NCBI GenBank assembly: GCA_025084515.1
Contig: JAJAGP010000867.1
Coordinates: 1-64,000, forward strand
Source: Ancistrus triradiatus
Lineage: Eukaryota; Chordata; Actinopteri; Siluriformes; Loricariidae
Length of the DNA: 64,000 nt
Direction of reading: 5' to 3'
Below, piece after piece: positions 11,766 to 24,413 of the stretch; position 1 is the stretch's first letter; every line of letters starts with the position of its first letter. The notes below the pieces were generated by a model that saw nothing but the letters and a program-made list of their open reading frames with translations, had not been told where the DNA came from and made no database searches. The position numbers were made by a program, and so were the translations under genes.

Positions 11766-12159
11766 TACTCCGTACGTCTCCGGAAACAGAAACGTCGCTT
11801 TAGTTTATTGTAGCTAACAAAGATCGAAGCGGTTTTAAGCGAGGAAATAAAACGAGAAAAAAGAAAAACGTACAGTCTTGTGCAAAAGTCTTGGCACCCC
11901 CGGTTTTACACGACCTCTGAAACCTTACCAAAAAAACACTAGAGGATCATCTGGAAGGAGCTCGAGCGTTCTGCACACGACACGCTGTACGTTTTTCAGA
12001 GCGTGTCGCGTTTTAAATGGCTTTACGTTGAGTTAACGAACAGGGCGTGGCCTTTGCTCGGGGTGCCCAGACCTTTTTTCGCAAGGCTGTTCTTCTTACC
12101 TCACCGAGGATATTTTCAGGGATTTTTTTGACAATGCGTTCGTGTCGTGTTACAGCTTC

Positions 12160-12214
12160 GCTATATCTGACCGTTAGCTGTTTTATATGTACTGTAAACA
12201 AATTTTTTTGTATT

Positions 12215-12248
<34 letters not shown>

Positions 12249-12457
12249 GATGCAATCTATATGATGTGTCCATTTCACCTCCCCCCTCGCTCACTCGCCT
12301 CCCCACTACTTCTTCCCTCTTGCTCTGTTCCATCTCCTCCTTATCCACCTACTCCAGAACTTCTACCTCATACCCTCTTCCCACTAGTGTTCCTCCCCCT
12401 TATCTCTACCCCCTCTACCGTTAGCTGTTTATATGTACTGGTAACAAATTGTTTTGT

Positions 12458-12493
<36 letters not shown>

Positions 12494-12520
12494 GATGCAA
12501 TCCTATATGAGTGTATAAAA
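12160..12520. repeat. ~245-bp duplication with two poly(T) tracts
   Basis: CCGTTAGCTGTTTTATATGT, then a poly(T) run and TTTAGAGATGCAATC, occurs at about 12170-12262 and again at about 12418-12505. The interval between is pyrimidine-rich (12275-12415). The two T runs are about 27 and 29 nt. Confidence 0.85.
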
Positions 12521-12660
12521 GTGGGCCGCCAGGCCTCCGGGGCAGTTCCCTGTTTATTTATTCCTGATTGATGAAGGAATCCGATTGTCCGTGTGCGTTG
12601 TAAAATTGTACGGGAAACCAACAAAAAACCACACATGTTGATACAGCAAATAAATATGGA
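12506..12660 (+). promoter_or_regulatory. Candidate distal 3' end of dusp7 mRNA
   Basis: A complex, non-repetitive block between arrays ending with AATAAA at 12649-12654. Its complexity and the terminal poly(A) signal suggest a conserved 3' UTR end. Assignment to dusp7 is inference from position and strand. Confidence 0.35.
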
Positions 12661-12699
12661 ATTATTTTTTTGGTTAAGCCGTCTGCCTTATTTATTTCT

Positions 12700-13330
12700 G
12701 TTGGATAAAATGGAAACTTGTTGGTGAATGGTGAAGAAATTTGGAGAGGGTTGGTGCAGATGTGGAAGGATAGAGGAGATTGTAGAAATGAGAAATTTAG
12801 AAATTTCGAGACAAGATGTCGAACATGGAGAGTATTGGAGAAGGTTGTAGAGAATTACTGAATATTTGAGTAGATTGGAGAAATTTAGATAGAATTGGAG
12901 AAGATGGGGAAATGTTTGAGATGATGGAGATGGTTGGAGAAGATGGAGAAGATTGGACATGATGTAGAAGGTCGGAAAAAGGTTGTAGATAATTAGACAC
13001 TATTTATTGATCATTGGAGAGGTATGGAGAAGATAAGGTTTGTAGATAATTGGAGATTGTTTGAGAAGATGGACAAAGTTGTAGATGATTAGAGAGATGG
13101 AGAGAGTTGCACTATTTGGAAGGTATTGGAGAAGAGGTAGAAGTTTGAAGAATGTAGGATGGATTTGTAGTGGGTTATAGAATTTGGAGTAGGTTGGAGA
13201 AGTTGTAGAGGGTTGCTGATGATTAGAGGATGTTTCTGAAGGATGGAGAGACTTGTAGTGTTTAGGAGGTTGGATGTAATTAGAGAATGTTTATGCTGGA
13301 TGTTCCTTGTTATGGATTGTGGTTTATTCT
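12700..13330. repeat. Diverged GTTGGAGAAGATGGAGAA array, ~630 bp
   Basis: Purine-rich plus strand made of variants of TTGGAGAAGATTGTAGA and TTAGAGAATGTTTGAGAAG, unit about 15-20 bp, strongly diverged. Apparent minus-strand ORFs here are repeat translations. Confidence 0.85.
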
Positions 13331-13353
13331 CTGTGTAATTACTTAAATTACAG

Positions 13354-13683
13354 GTAAAGTGGAGCTGGTGTTCATGGTGAGTCCAAACCTCCTGCTGCTT
13401 CTCTCCTGATTGTTTATTAATTAATATCTGATTATTAATAAGTTCAGTTTTGGTTTCGTTTTCTGATAAGCTCTGAATGTTGGAGCTTCATGTTGCTGTT
13501 CCTGTTCTTTATTTTATTTTATTTTTTTGTCGATCTGTGGTTCCGTTTCAGATGCAGATGGTTTCTGAAGCGTGTGATTACACCACATCCGATTACTCAC
13601 CCAGATCTGGTTCCTCCCTCAGCCACCCGCCGGCTTTAATGTGGAAACCGAAGAGGAACAGAAGCAGAGACGCTCAGCTCTGA
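13354..13683 (+). other. Unassigned candidate exon pair
   Basis: A 23-nt segment (13354-13376) has an AAATTACAG acceptor and ATG|GTGAGT donor. After a 175-bp gap a second segment (13552-13683) follows a CCGTTTCAG acceptor and stays open for 43 codons from ATGCAG to TGA. Joined, they read in one frame. The tail is Ser/Pro- then Lys/Arg-rich (KPKRNRSRD). I do not recognise the product, and no upstream exon is evident between here and dusp7, so this may be chance or a terminal exon of an unseen transcript. Confidence 0.25.
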
Positions 13684-13737
13684 GAAACAGGAGGGTGTGT
13701 TTAAAAACTGTGAAAGGTGTTTAATCTCTCACACAAA

Positions 13738-13975
13738 ACACACATACAATAATTACACACACACACACACACTATAGTTCCACCTACACAACACACACAC
13801 ACACACACACTCCCTGATGTGTTTGAGGTGTAAGAACCACGTATGTATGAATGCATGTGTGTTTGAAGTGTGTGATAACTGATGTGAGAGCAGTGTGCGT
13901 GTGTGTGTGTCCGTGTGTGTGTGTCCGTGTGTGTGTCCGTGCGTCCGTCCCGTTCATTAGTGTGTATTACTAAGT
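13738..13975. repeat. (CA)n and (GT)n microsatellites
   Basis: (CA)n runs at about 13756-13772 and 13791-13810, and GT/CCGTGTGT variants at about 13895-13950. Confidence 0.85.
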
Positions 13976-16056
13976 TAACTGATGTTTTTAAAATTATTTT
14001 CAGGTTATTGTGTTGAGTTGTTGTGTTACTGCGGTTTGATACAGGGTTGTGGTACCCTGGTTATCGTGTGTGTGTGTGTGTTACATAACGCTGACGCGGC
14101 ACTGAACCTACGCCCTGTAAGATAATAACAATAAGAGGCAGGTACACACCTGTACAGAAACGTTACGCAACTACACACCTAGAGGAACTCGTATTATCGT
14201 TCCGCCAATCAGCACGCTCCATGTGTACGATGTTATCACCCCTCCGGCTCTCAGCCAATCAGAGGCGAGCGTACCGGATGGACATAATGTGGGTTTATTA
14301 AAGATAATCAGAGTTAGATCTGATAACACAACACATAAACCAGCATAAACTGGAACTTAGGCTCCGCCCACTTACCTATTCAATCCTACATCAGGAACCA
14401 TCAAAGGAAAAGATGAATTTAATTTGCAAGTAAATTTGAACCGAATCCAAATCAGGGATCTGAATACAACTAGATAATTTAACAGTTTACTATATAAATA
14501 AATAATAAAGAAATAATTAATAAATAGCAATATGATCATTAATAAAGAGAAAATCTGAATTAAAATCTTGATTAATTCAATACAAATATTTTTAAAAAGA
14601 TAAATGTAATTCAAACATAACGTTTATTCATATGAATCCAATTCACTCATTATGTATATATTATATTCTATAGAATAAAGTTTATTATTATTTATGGTTT
14701 TTTATGATTTATGTCTAACTGAATCCAAATCAGGTATCTAAATCACAAAAATATCAAAATATCAAAATAAATCTGAACCGAGTCAATTAGAAATATTAAC
14801 AATTTCTTATATAAATAAATAATAAATTAATAAATGGTAATGCGATAATTAATACACAAAATCTGAACTGCATTATTGAGTAATTCTATAAAACATTTAG
14901 TTTTATATACATTTATAAATCTAAAAAAGATAAATATAATTTAAAGATCCATTTTATTAATAAGAATCAGATTCTCTTTTTTTTTATTTAAGGTTTTTGT
15001 GATTATGTCTAACTGAATCCAAATTGAGTACCATGGATGGAACACACTCACACACACAATACAAAATGTTATATTTGAGAGAAAAAAAATTCTTAATTTA
15101 AAATGAATTACATAAATAATTTGAACGCGTTCAGTATAAAATCTGAATGAGTTTTTCATCTGAACTAAAAAAAAGTAAAACAAAAAAAAATTAAATCAGA
15201 ATCTAAAAAACATGAATGAATCTTAAATCAAAGCAGATTTTAATCTTTACAAACTCTGATAAATTAATTAGTTTTGACGATAAATAACTTTAGAAAGATG
15301 AAATTACAATACATAAATCAAAATAAAGTTTTGTACTATAGTGACCAACGTTTTTGAAGAAATTAGAGAAAATAAACATGTAAAATATGAAATATTAATG
15401 CAAATATAAAATCTGCTTCTTGGTTACATTTTAAACCATTCTATACATAATCCATATTTAGTTTAGAATATACCCATCATCAGAATTACTTCTGAATACA
15501 ATCTAAATGGATAAATTAATCAAATCAATTTAATCTGATTAAAAATCAGTATAATCTGAATGAAAAATTTTCAGTGTATTAGAATTGTGGATAATAGATG
15601 GTGTTTGTGCCGGAAATTTGAAATGAATACAATCCAATAACAATTGATCCTACATTAATATATTGTATATCCACCAGTAATTACTGATAATTATCAATAG
15701 TCAATAATCAGAATTTATTAGGTAATTCTAATGACCCTGTTTAACATGCTGTGTGTGCGTGTGTGTGCGTGTGTGTGCGTGTGTGTGCGTGTGTGTGTGT
15801 GTGTGTGTGTGGTCTTAGTTAAAGTTTAACCAGGGTTTTTGATCTGTGCTTCTCTTACCTAGTACCTCTCACACACACTCACAGAGTTTTGACCCCTTTC
15901 CTTATCCATATGATTGCTGGTAATTTATAACATTATTGAATTGAAATGTTCTGTTTAAGTTTATATGGTTGTATAACTTATTTACTTTTCAAAAATCTGC
16001 CAACTTTCATGAACTTATTTCAGTTAAATTGTCAGCACACACTCTTAAGGTTAAAC

Positions 16057-16112
<56 letters not shown>

Positions 16113-17105
16113 ATCATGTAGGTCACGTAGCTTCACCATCGAACCATCACAGAGCAACGAGATTTAAAATAAAATAGGTTTAAAAACAGGTAATAATAAT
16201 ATGAAACACATTCTAATAATTTTGAAAAACATTCTAATAACATGACAATAATTATTAATAAATAAATTGTGATTAAAAAATGTAAATATTACAATTACAT
16301 GTAAATTACAAAAAAAATCGGTATATTTTATTGTTGAATGCCTTATAATAACAAGTTAATAATGATAAAATAACATACAAATTATAATGATAAATAAATC
16401 AGTTGTTTAAAAAATCATAATTTAACTGATGAATTATATTAGCATTATAAAATGTATAAAGAAATGTATTAGAATATTTCCTATGCAGTAACATAAATAG
16501 CATCTAACAACCTACAATAAACAGTTTTGTCTAAAACATGTATTGTTTAATAGATTTTAAAATATCTAAACCATTTCAAACTTCCAGTAATCTTTGTAAC
16601 AAAATAATAAATATTATAAGCAAATTTATCACTAATAAAAACTTGTTTCATATTATTTTATTCATAAACAAGATTGTATTTTAAACCTAGTAATATTTGT
16701 TTTTTAATCTGAAATTTGGAATGTTGGACTCCAAAACCTGATTTTCTTTAAGGCATCAACATACAGAAAATTACGTCTTTAAAAAGTATTATTATTTAAC
16801 AATTATTGCTGTTATTACTATATTAAACATTACATTATTAATTAATTTGACTATAATACAGAACATATGATGTAAATCCAGTGCAGAGTTTATAAAGAGA
16901 GTATTTGGAATAAATGTAGACGTTGTGTTATAACGTTGTGTTGTGTTATAACGTTGTGTAAGTTACACACTGCCTGTAGAGAAACAGGAAGGATGTTCCA
17001 TCATCAGTTGTGTAATGTGTTTGTGTAACTGGAGGATCTTCTGTAACTAAAACACTTCTGCTTTTCTATTAACTGTATTACTTAGAGTCTCTGCCTCAAT
17101 CCTGC

Positions 17106-17145
<40 letters not shown>

Positions 17146-18580
17146 TAATATTAATGAAAATACAGATGTTCTTAGATAATTATATTTGTACACTGTCAAT
17201 TTATAAGTAATATTACTGCATATATTAGTAAGGAATTAATAATTATTGCCATTTTAGTATAATTTAGCGTTTCAAATTCTTGTTATTACAATTCATTATA
17301 CTTATTAATTTATTTATTAATACTTTATTGATTTATTTATATTTTTTATAATTTATTTATTAATTGTTATTTTAGTTGTATTATAGTTTTTTTTCCAAAT
17401 TATTGTACTGTTATTGCAGTTCATTATACATATTTATTAATTTATCTATTTATTAATTGTTTTTTTTTTATAATTTATTTATTAATAATAATAAATGTTT
17501 TTTTTCCAATTCCTGTAGTCTTACTGCAATACATTATACATAGTTATTTATTCAATCATTTATTCATGTCTTTAAAATGATTACATTTTTTAAAACGTAT
17601 TTATCAGTAATTATCGTAATTTCATTAGAAGTTATTTTTTCTAATTCTTGTATACAGCTATTAGAATTCATTATACATATTTATTGTTTAAATGATTTAT
17701 TTATATTTATAAAAAATTATTTCCATTTTATTAGAATATATTTTCAAATTCTTGTAATGTTATTGTAATTCATTATACATATTTATTTATTTATAATGAT
17801 AAACTTTGCATTGGTTTATTCTAATGTAGTATTATTATTATTATTATTATTATTATTTGATGTATAACTAAGTGTATTTATTTATTTATTTATTTATTTG
17901 TTTGTTTGTTTGCTGGACTTGGCTGAGGAAGGAAGGATGTGGGTTTCATGTCTGTGCTGTGTTCAGCAAAAGCGATGCAGTAATCAGTCCCAAACAGAGG
18001 AAGAGCAAAGTACAGATCTGTAACTCATATCCTTCCTCCTGAACCCAGGAGAGCTTTAGTTTATTTATTTATTATCGTTATCAGATCATCGGTCCTTCAG
18101 TAAAAACACAATCAGCTTTATTTATGAACTAAAAACAATATTAAAATCATAACAGCGATAAATTCAGACGCTTACTGTTTGGCTACTAAACCTCACGTAT
18201 GTGAAGAGAATTAGTATGTGAAATAATTAATTTGTGTCACTTTTTTATCAAATACATAAAATAAATAGTAATAAAAATAAATAACAAACCATTTGTAAAA
18301 AATTAATTCTTTAAACCATTAAAATAATTCTGACACAAACAGCGTGACTGAGCTATGAGTTGTATTTTATTTAAAACATATGATCTTAAAGCACCTTGTT
18401 CTTGGAAACGCTTCAGATAGTGAGATCCAGAAAAGCATTATATCCTACGTGTTTATAGTAATGCATGGGAAAAAGTATGTGAACCCCTGTCCCAATGCCA
18501 GAGCTCTTTATTTTAATCCTCTTGCTTTTGTTTAATCTCTGCTTTTTGTCTCACACATCTGAGCTGTGCTTACACTTTAT
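13976..18580. other. AT-rich intergenic DNA without recognised genes
   Basis: Strongly AT-rich, with many short poly(A), poly(T) and TTTA runs: (ATTT)n near 17108-17145 and 17874-17900, (ATT)n near 17829-17857. (GT)n with GC interruptions spans about 15751-15812 and (CA)n about 16062-16110. No exon with coding character was found. Confidence 0.6.
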
Positions 18581-18581
18581 T

Positions 18582-18582
<1 letters not shown>

Positions 18583-18622
<40 letters not shown>
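18583..18622. repeat. (GT)n microsatellite
   Basis: Perfect GT run of about 18-20 units. Confidence 0.9.
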
Positions 18623-18623
<1 letters not shown>

Positions 18624-18780
18624 GATGACTCCAGTCCTATAATACAGGATTAACTTTAATTCTCCTCACAGAGCCGGAGCTCCTGCATCCTGCTCTCTCA
18701 CTCTGCTGCTCTTGGTTCTGCTGCAGGTCCGACTCGGGTACGAGAGCAGGGGGCGTGGCCCAGCCTAGGACTGCCCCGTC

Positions 18781-19455
18781 ACTCAAATATACAAGCCAAA
18801 GGCAGATTTATTTCTATAGTGCTGTTTATAACGGAGCCAAAAATGGATTTTATTATCTTTAAAGCTACTAATATCAACCAAGAATGTATTTTATTCTCTA
18901 TATGACCATTGATATTACATTTAACCACTAATATGGACCAAAAATAGATGTTTATGTCTTTAAAACCACTGATATTAACTGAATAATTATTTTATTATAT
19001 TTATAACCACTAATGTTGACTGAAAATTTATTTCTTTTTTTTGTAACCACTAAACTCAACCAAAATGTTATTTTATTATCTTCTTAACCACTGACATCAA
19101 GAAAAATAGATTTTACTATCTTTCCAACCACCGATATTAGCCAAAAATAAATTTTATTTTCTTAAAAAAATGTTCTTCCATTGATGTTGACCAAAATTGA
19201 TTTCATTATCTTTTTAACCACTGATATTGACCAAAAATGTGTTTTATTTTCTTTGTAACCACTGATATCAACTAAAAATCTGTTTTAATACCTTTCAAAC
19301 CACTGATATGAACCAAAAACTGATTTTTATACTCATTGTTATCAAACAAAAATTGTTTTTCTTTTTTTTTTTTTTTACCACAGACATCGAACAAAAATTA
19401 AGCAACCCTAGGGCGACAGTGGTAAGGAAAATCCCTAAAAGTTTTAGGGAAGAAA
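18781..19455 (+). mobile_element. Teleost interspersed repeat split by a ~48-bp minisatellite
   Basis: The left part (about 18790-18830) resembles the teleost repeat starting with TTTATTTATATAGCGCTTTT. The right part (about 19397-19450) matches its second half (CTAGGGCGACAGTGG...GAAGAAACC). Between them, about 18832-19395, lies an array of variants of AACCACTGATATCAACCAAA plus ATTTTATTATCTTT, period about 45-55 bp. Confidence 0.65.
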
Positions 19456-19807
19456 CCATGTTATATACCTAATTAATATGTTTATAGCAATAGTTTAAAT
19501 AAACAGTAACTAAAGAGAGTAAATAAAGTTCTGTTTTATATGATATAAGATCTACAGTGTATGTAGTATGTACTGATTTATGTTTTCTCTCTTTTTGAGG
19601 AACCACAGTTGCAGAACTTTATCACTTATGCAAATGAGGTAAGTAGAAAACAATCAATGCAAACTAATTAATCTTTAATATTTTAATCCTCTGTGATTTA
19701 CAGCTTTATATTTCTATTTAGTAATAATGAACAAGTTTATAATTAAGTTTTCATGCATAAATATCCATATAATTATTATCTTTAATAATTTTAAAGGTTA
19801 CTGATTA

Positions 19808-20856
19808 TACAGTGGGGCAAAAAAGTATTTACTCAGCCACTGATTGTGCAAGTTCTCCTACTTGTCTGTAATTTTCGTCATAGCTACACTTCAACTATGA
19901 CAGACAATATCCAGGAAATCACATTGTAGGATTTTAAAGAATTTAATTGTAAATCATGGTGAAAATAAGTATTTGGTCACCCACAAACAAGCAAGATTTC
20001 TGGCTCTCACAGGCCTGTAACTTCTTCAAGAAGCTCTTCTGTCCTCCACTCGTTACCTGTATTAATGGCACCTGTTTGACCTCGTTATCTGTATAAAAGA
20101 CACCTGTCCACAGCCTCAAACAGTCAGAATCCAGATCCTGCAGTGCCAGGTGTGCCCCCCTGCTTAAGCCAGTACATGTCCAGGCCCGTCTGAAGTTTGC
20201 CAGAGAGCATATAGATGATCCAGAAGAGGATTGGGAGAATATCGTGTGGTCAGATGAAACCAAAATAGAACTTTTTGGTAAAAACTCAACTGGAGGAAGA
20301 AAAATGCTGAGTTGCGCCATACCTACTGTGAAGCATGGGGGTGGAAACATCATGCTTTGGGACTGTTTTCTTCTCTCTTCAAAGGGGACAGGACGAACTG
20401 ATCCGTGTTAAGGGAAGAATGAACGGGGCCATGTATGATGAGAATTTTAAGCCAAAACCTCCTTCCATCAGTGAGAGCATTGAAGATGGAACATGGCTGG
20501 GTCTTCCAGCATGACAGTGATCCCAAAAACACACCGCTCGGGCAACGAAGGAGTGGCTCCATAAAAAGCATTCCAAGGTCCTGGAGTGGCCTAGTCAGTC
20601 TCCAGACCTCAGCCCCATAGAACATTTGTGGGAGGGAGTTGAAGGTCCATGTTTGCCCAGCAACAGCCCCAAAATCACTCACTGCTCTAGAGGAGATCTG
20701 CATGGAGGAATGGGCCAAAATACCAGCTACAGTGTGTGCAAACCTGCTGAAGACTTACAGGAAACGTTTGACCTCTGTCATTGCCAACAAAGGTTATGTT
20801 ACAAAGTATTGAGTTGAACTTTTGTTATTGAACAAATACTTATTTGCCCCACTGTA
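19808..20856 (+). mobile_element. Tc1-like transposon, internally deleted, both ends kept
   Basis: Ends match as inverted repeats: TACAGTGGGGCAAAAAAGTA at the left and the complement ending TTTGCCCCACTGTA at the right, with TA at both extremes as expected for Tc1/mariner insertion. Length is about 1.05 kb against roughly 1.6 kb for a full Tc1 element. The missing part lies upstream of the surviving transposase segment and would include the DNA-binding region. The element sits between the two ~48-bp minisatellite blocks. Confidence 0.9.
20170..20815 (+). pseudogene. Tc1-like transposase fragment (broken)
   Basis: Plus-strand translation shows the start of the DDE catalytic domain (VQARLKFAREHIDDPEEDWE, then IVWSDETK containing the first catalytic Asp). 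A continuous frame then breaks by stops and frameshifts; later segments recognisable as transposase lie in other frames. The N-terminal DNA-binding domains are absent. It cannot encode an active enzyme. Confidence 0.85.
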
Positions 20857-21654
20857 CGTATATTCAGAACTGTGCAAAAGTCTTAAGCCACCATTAGATT
20901 TTTGTTTTGCAGTGGTATAATGACTGTATATACTATGTTGTCTGTGATTGGACCCAGAGATTGTAATCTATAGATTGGTCACTCTATTCCAGTTTTATAT
21001 TGTATGTAGTTGCAGTATTTTTTCTGGAGCGCTGCTGGTTTGTTTTGATCTTTTGATGGTGCATCAGTTTCGGAATGAGTGTGTGTTGCGTGTGAGTCAG
21101 AGCTTTGTGACTGTTTATAGACGAGGACGACGGGTCTCACACTCACACTGAGATTCTCATAATGAGAGTGAACATCTCACTCTAACCAGCCCCATCGGTT
21201 CGGACCTTCAGCTCCACCGCCCGTATTCCCCTAAAAAAAGAAAGAAATACGTTTTATTCTCCATCAGGACCTTAATGGATCTGTAACAGCATCATACCAC
21301 ATCTTATACCATGATGTCATCGATCAATATCGATTACAAACGGCTCACATCCAGTCATGGACCTGATTTATGACCCGTCCTGTGACCATCAGGGACCCAA
21401 ACACCGCTCGCTCGTTATTCAATTAACTCAGTGATGTCATTCATCAGAGTCACATTAAACTCCAGAAATAAATAAATCAATAAATTCATACTTATATCTG
21501 CATCATAAAGATTTTTACAGGTTTGTATGTAATATTTTTCAATTTTTTAGAATATAAATATTTTATATAAATATAATAATAAATAAATAATTACAAATAG
21601 TTTGTATTTTATATATTTTTAAATAACTGTAATAATTATTAATTATTATTTTTA
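20857..21654. other. Intergenic, no recognised feature
   Basis: Non-repetitive intergenic DNA of moderate complexity; no convincing exon or repeat family. Confidence 0.5.
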
Positions 21655-22290
21655 GAACCACTGATCTCAACTGAAAAATGGTTTTATTATCTTTACAACC
21701 ACTAATATCAAGCAAACTTTGATTTTTAATCACTATCAACCAAAAAAACTACCTTTAAAACCACTGATATTAATCAAAATGTATTTATCTTTACAATCAG
21801 TAAACTGAAAATTGATTTTACATTTACAAATACATTTTATCTTTAAACCGATTGATACCAACAAGAAATTGATTTTATTATCTATATAACCATCAAAAAA
21901 ATCACATTTTATTAACTGTAAAACCACTGATTTTATTAAAAAATGTATCTTATTATCTTTATAACAATGATAGCAACCAAAAATGATTTTATCTTTATAA
22001 CCACTTATATTGACCAAGAATTTATTTGATTATTATTTTAGGTAAAATCAATACGATATTGCCCAAAAATAGCTTAATAAAGAAAAAAATATTTTTCTTT
22101 ATCTTTATGACCACACATATCAAACAAAAAGATTTAGTATTATTTATAACCGTTGTTATCGACGAAAAAATTATTTTATTGTCATTATACCCGTTGATAC
22201 CGACCAAGAATTGTTTTATCTTTTTCATCAGTGATATTAACCAGAATTTTTTTTACAGTTTGTATAACCCTGACATTAATCTAAAACAGT
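21655..22290. repeat. ~48-bp minisatellite, second block
   Basis: Same family as 18832-19395: AACCACTGATCTCAACTGAA, ATTTTATTATCTTT and variants recur about a dozen times, strongly diverged. Confidence 0.8.
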
Positions 22291-22583
22291 TTAAGTCTGT
22301 AATAATTCTATGTTCAAAAGCACTGCACACATTATTTAATAATAATCCATCATTTAGTGATATTTAAATATGATTAAAGTCATTATAGTTGCGCTGTTTT
22401 TATTTTAGTCATAATCATAGTTTAAACGTATAAATATGTCTGTTTTATGGTCAGATCTTCATGACATCATGACTGTAGGAGGAGTCGAGGAAATCCGTCA
22501 GATTTAAAAGTGTTACTGAGCAGAAAAAGAGCCAGATCCGAAAAAACCATCCTGTAATGAGATCATGTGCACCAGCAGATCAA

Positions 22584-22703
<120 letters not shown>

Positions 22704-22869
22704 TGTGGAATTCTGGGTAATGTGTGTGTTTTATTATTCAGAGAGTGAAATCAGATCTGAGTGTTAAAGTGCTTTTATAAAATCAATACGAGTCTCGTTT
22801 TAATCAGATCTCTGTTTTCCTTACAGTCAGTGTACAGAGATACAGGACTGAGCAAAAGGGTAAGGTAGG

Positions 22870-22895
22870 TGCAAACAAAAAAAAAAAAAAAGAAG

Positions 22896-22941
<46 letters not shown>

Positions 22942-23350
22942 GAGAGAGATTGAGGGAATTTTAGTAAAGTAAATAAATATATTACCTTAATATACAACAA
23001 AAAAGACAAAAGCCAAAGGGAAATAAGAAAGAACTGATAAACAATTGGTATGAAAATCAAAGAAAGAAATGCAATAACAAAAAACAAAACAAGAAAAGGG
23101 ACAAGAAAAGAAAGAAGAATGATAAAGAGAAAAAGGAATGATGGAGAACGACGATGGAAGGGGAAAGAAGAAAAAAAGAAAAGAAAGGAAAAAGATGCAT
23201 GAAAATAAGAAACAACAAATATTAAATAATTGAGTAAAAGAGAAAGAAATATAACAATATGGGGAAATTAAAGCTAACAAATAAAAACAGAATAAATTAA
23301 GGAAAAGAAAGAAAGAAAAGCAGGAAGGAAGGAAGAGAAAAGAAAAAATA
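22870..23350. repeat. Purine-rich simple-sequence region
   Basis: Poly(A), (TA)n, (GA)n at about 22907-22950, then long AAAGAAAGG-type low-complexity DNA to about 23350. Minus-strand ORFs here are Phe/Ser/Leu-rich artefacts. Confidence 0.8.
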
Positions 23351-23369
23351 AATAATTGGACGTTGCCGT

Positions 23370-23645
23370 GTGCTCCAGACCAAAGACGATAATTGGAGCA
23401 TCCAGACTGTTATGAGGAACAGGTCCAAAAGCCAGGCTCTGGCATCGTATGGGGTTGGGTCAGGGTCCTCGGTTAAAGTTATTTACACTTCAGAAAAGCA
23501 CCCTGGGATTTTAGAGCAACATAAGCTGCCTTCAAGACGACTTCTTTATCAGGAAAAACAAAACAAATCACAAAACAAAACCACATGCTGCACACGTTAT
23601 AAAGAAGAATTTAGAAACAGAAAATGGAACGACGATTTTCCATAT
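23370..23645 (+). pseudogene. Tc1-like transposase fragment, catalytic middle part (second lineage)
   Basis: Translation shows recognisable decayed transposase words: QTVMRNRSKSQALASYGVGS (family VMVWG region) and HPGILEQHKLPSRR (family ILEQHMLPSRR). The second catalytic Asp region is lost in an A-rich stretch after about 23545. No terminal repeats are seen. It is a different Tc1 lineage from the element at 19808. Confidence 0.75.
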
Positions 23646-23744
23646 GAGAGCTTAGAGTGAGACGTTTGTCCTTGATCTGTAAGGTGATCAGCTTACACTG
23701 AAGGGATAAAGTTAGTTATGTAAAATCTCTCTGATGAGTCACGC

Positions 23745-23758
23745 ACACGCGCACACGC

Positions 23759-23794
<36 letters not shown>

Positions 23795-23995
23795 CGATGT
23801 GGTTTTTAGTACTGACCTGATTTTGCTTCCTACAACCAAGACCTTGCCGACATATAAAGACTGAACCAAATCAAAAAGAAAACAAAGGCGTTAAGTAAAA
23901 AGAAACACTGAAATAAACACTGCTGCACAGCATCAGGGCCGGGTCTCAATCCTGGACTACGGTTTGTGGTTTGGTATGTTCTCCCCACCAACATG
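23745..23995 (+). repeat. (CA)n microsatellite and SINE-like fragment
   Basis: (CA)n at about 23745-23793. At about 23935-23992, GGGTCTCAATCCTGGACTAC followed by TATGTTCTCCCCA is a degraded piece of the SINE-like family also seen near 27.4, 34.2, 37.25, 42.3 and 54.2 kb. Confidence 0.55.
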
Positions 23996-24163
23996 GGTGC
24001 GTAATTAATATCGTACTCAGTTATAAAATCATATTGCCTATGTTAATAATTAGCGCTTGATTTTTTTTAAAACTACTTTATGGGTGATAATTATTCATAT
24101 TTAATCTTTTAATCTTTGATATTTTAATGCATATATATATTTTAATTTAGGGAAATATCTCAC

Positions 24164-24165
<2 letters not shown>

Positions 24166-24229
<64 letters not shown>
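24166..24229. repeat. (GT)n microsatellite, about 32 units
   Basis: Perfect GT run. Confidence 0.95.
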
Positions 24230-24230
<1 letters not shown>

Positions 24231-24413
24231 GATTAATTATATATTATGAGTTTAAAGAGATTCCTGAACTGAAAATAAGATTTAGAGGATTAAATCAGAT
24301 GCATGTTAATTTTGTACTGTCATTAAATCTGATTTATGAGACTTAATGCGATAGAGCACTTATTTAATTAATGTTGTTTAATTATCATTAGAAACTTGTA
24401 TCACATTCAATCT

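Noticed and set aside
18671..18726. GC-rich exon-like segment between CACAG and GCAG|GTCC
   Set aside because: Splice-like ends but no conserved product, no neighbouring exons, and close to a microsatellite and TE edge.
20435..20817. Short plus-strand ORFs as independent genes
   Set aside because: They are frame-shifted pieces of the decayed Tc1 transposase within the element at 19808-20856.
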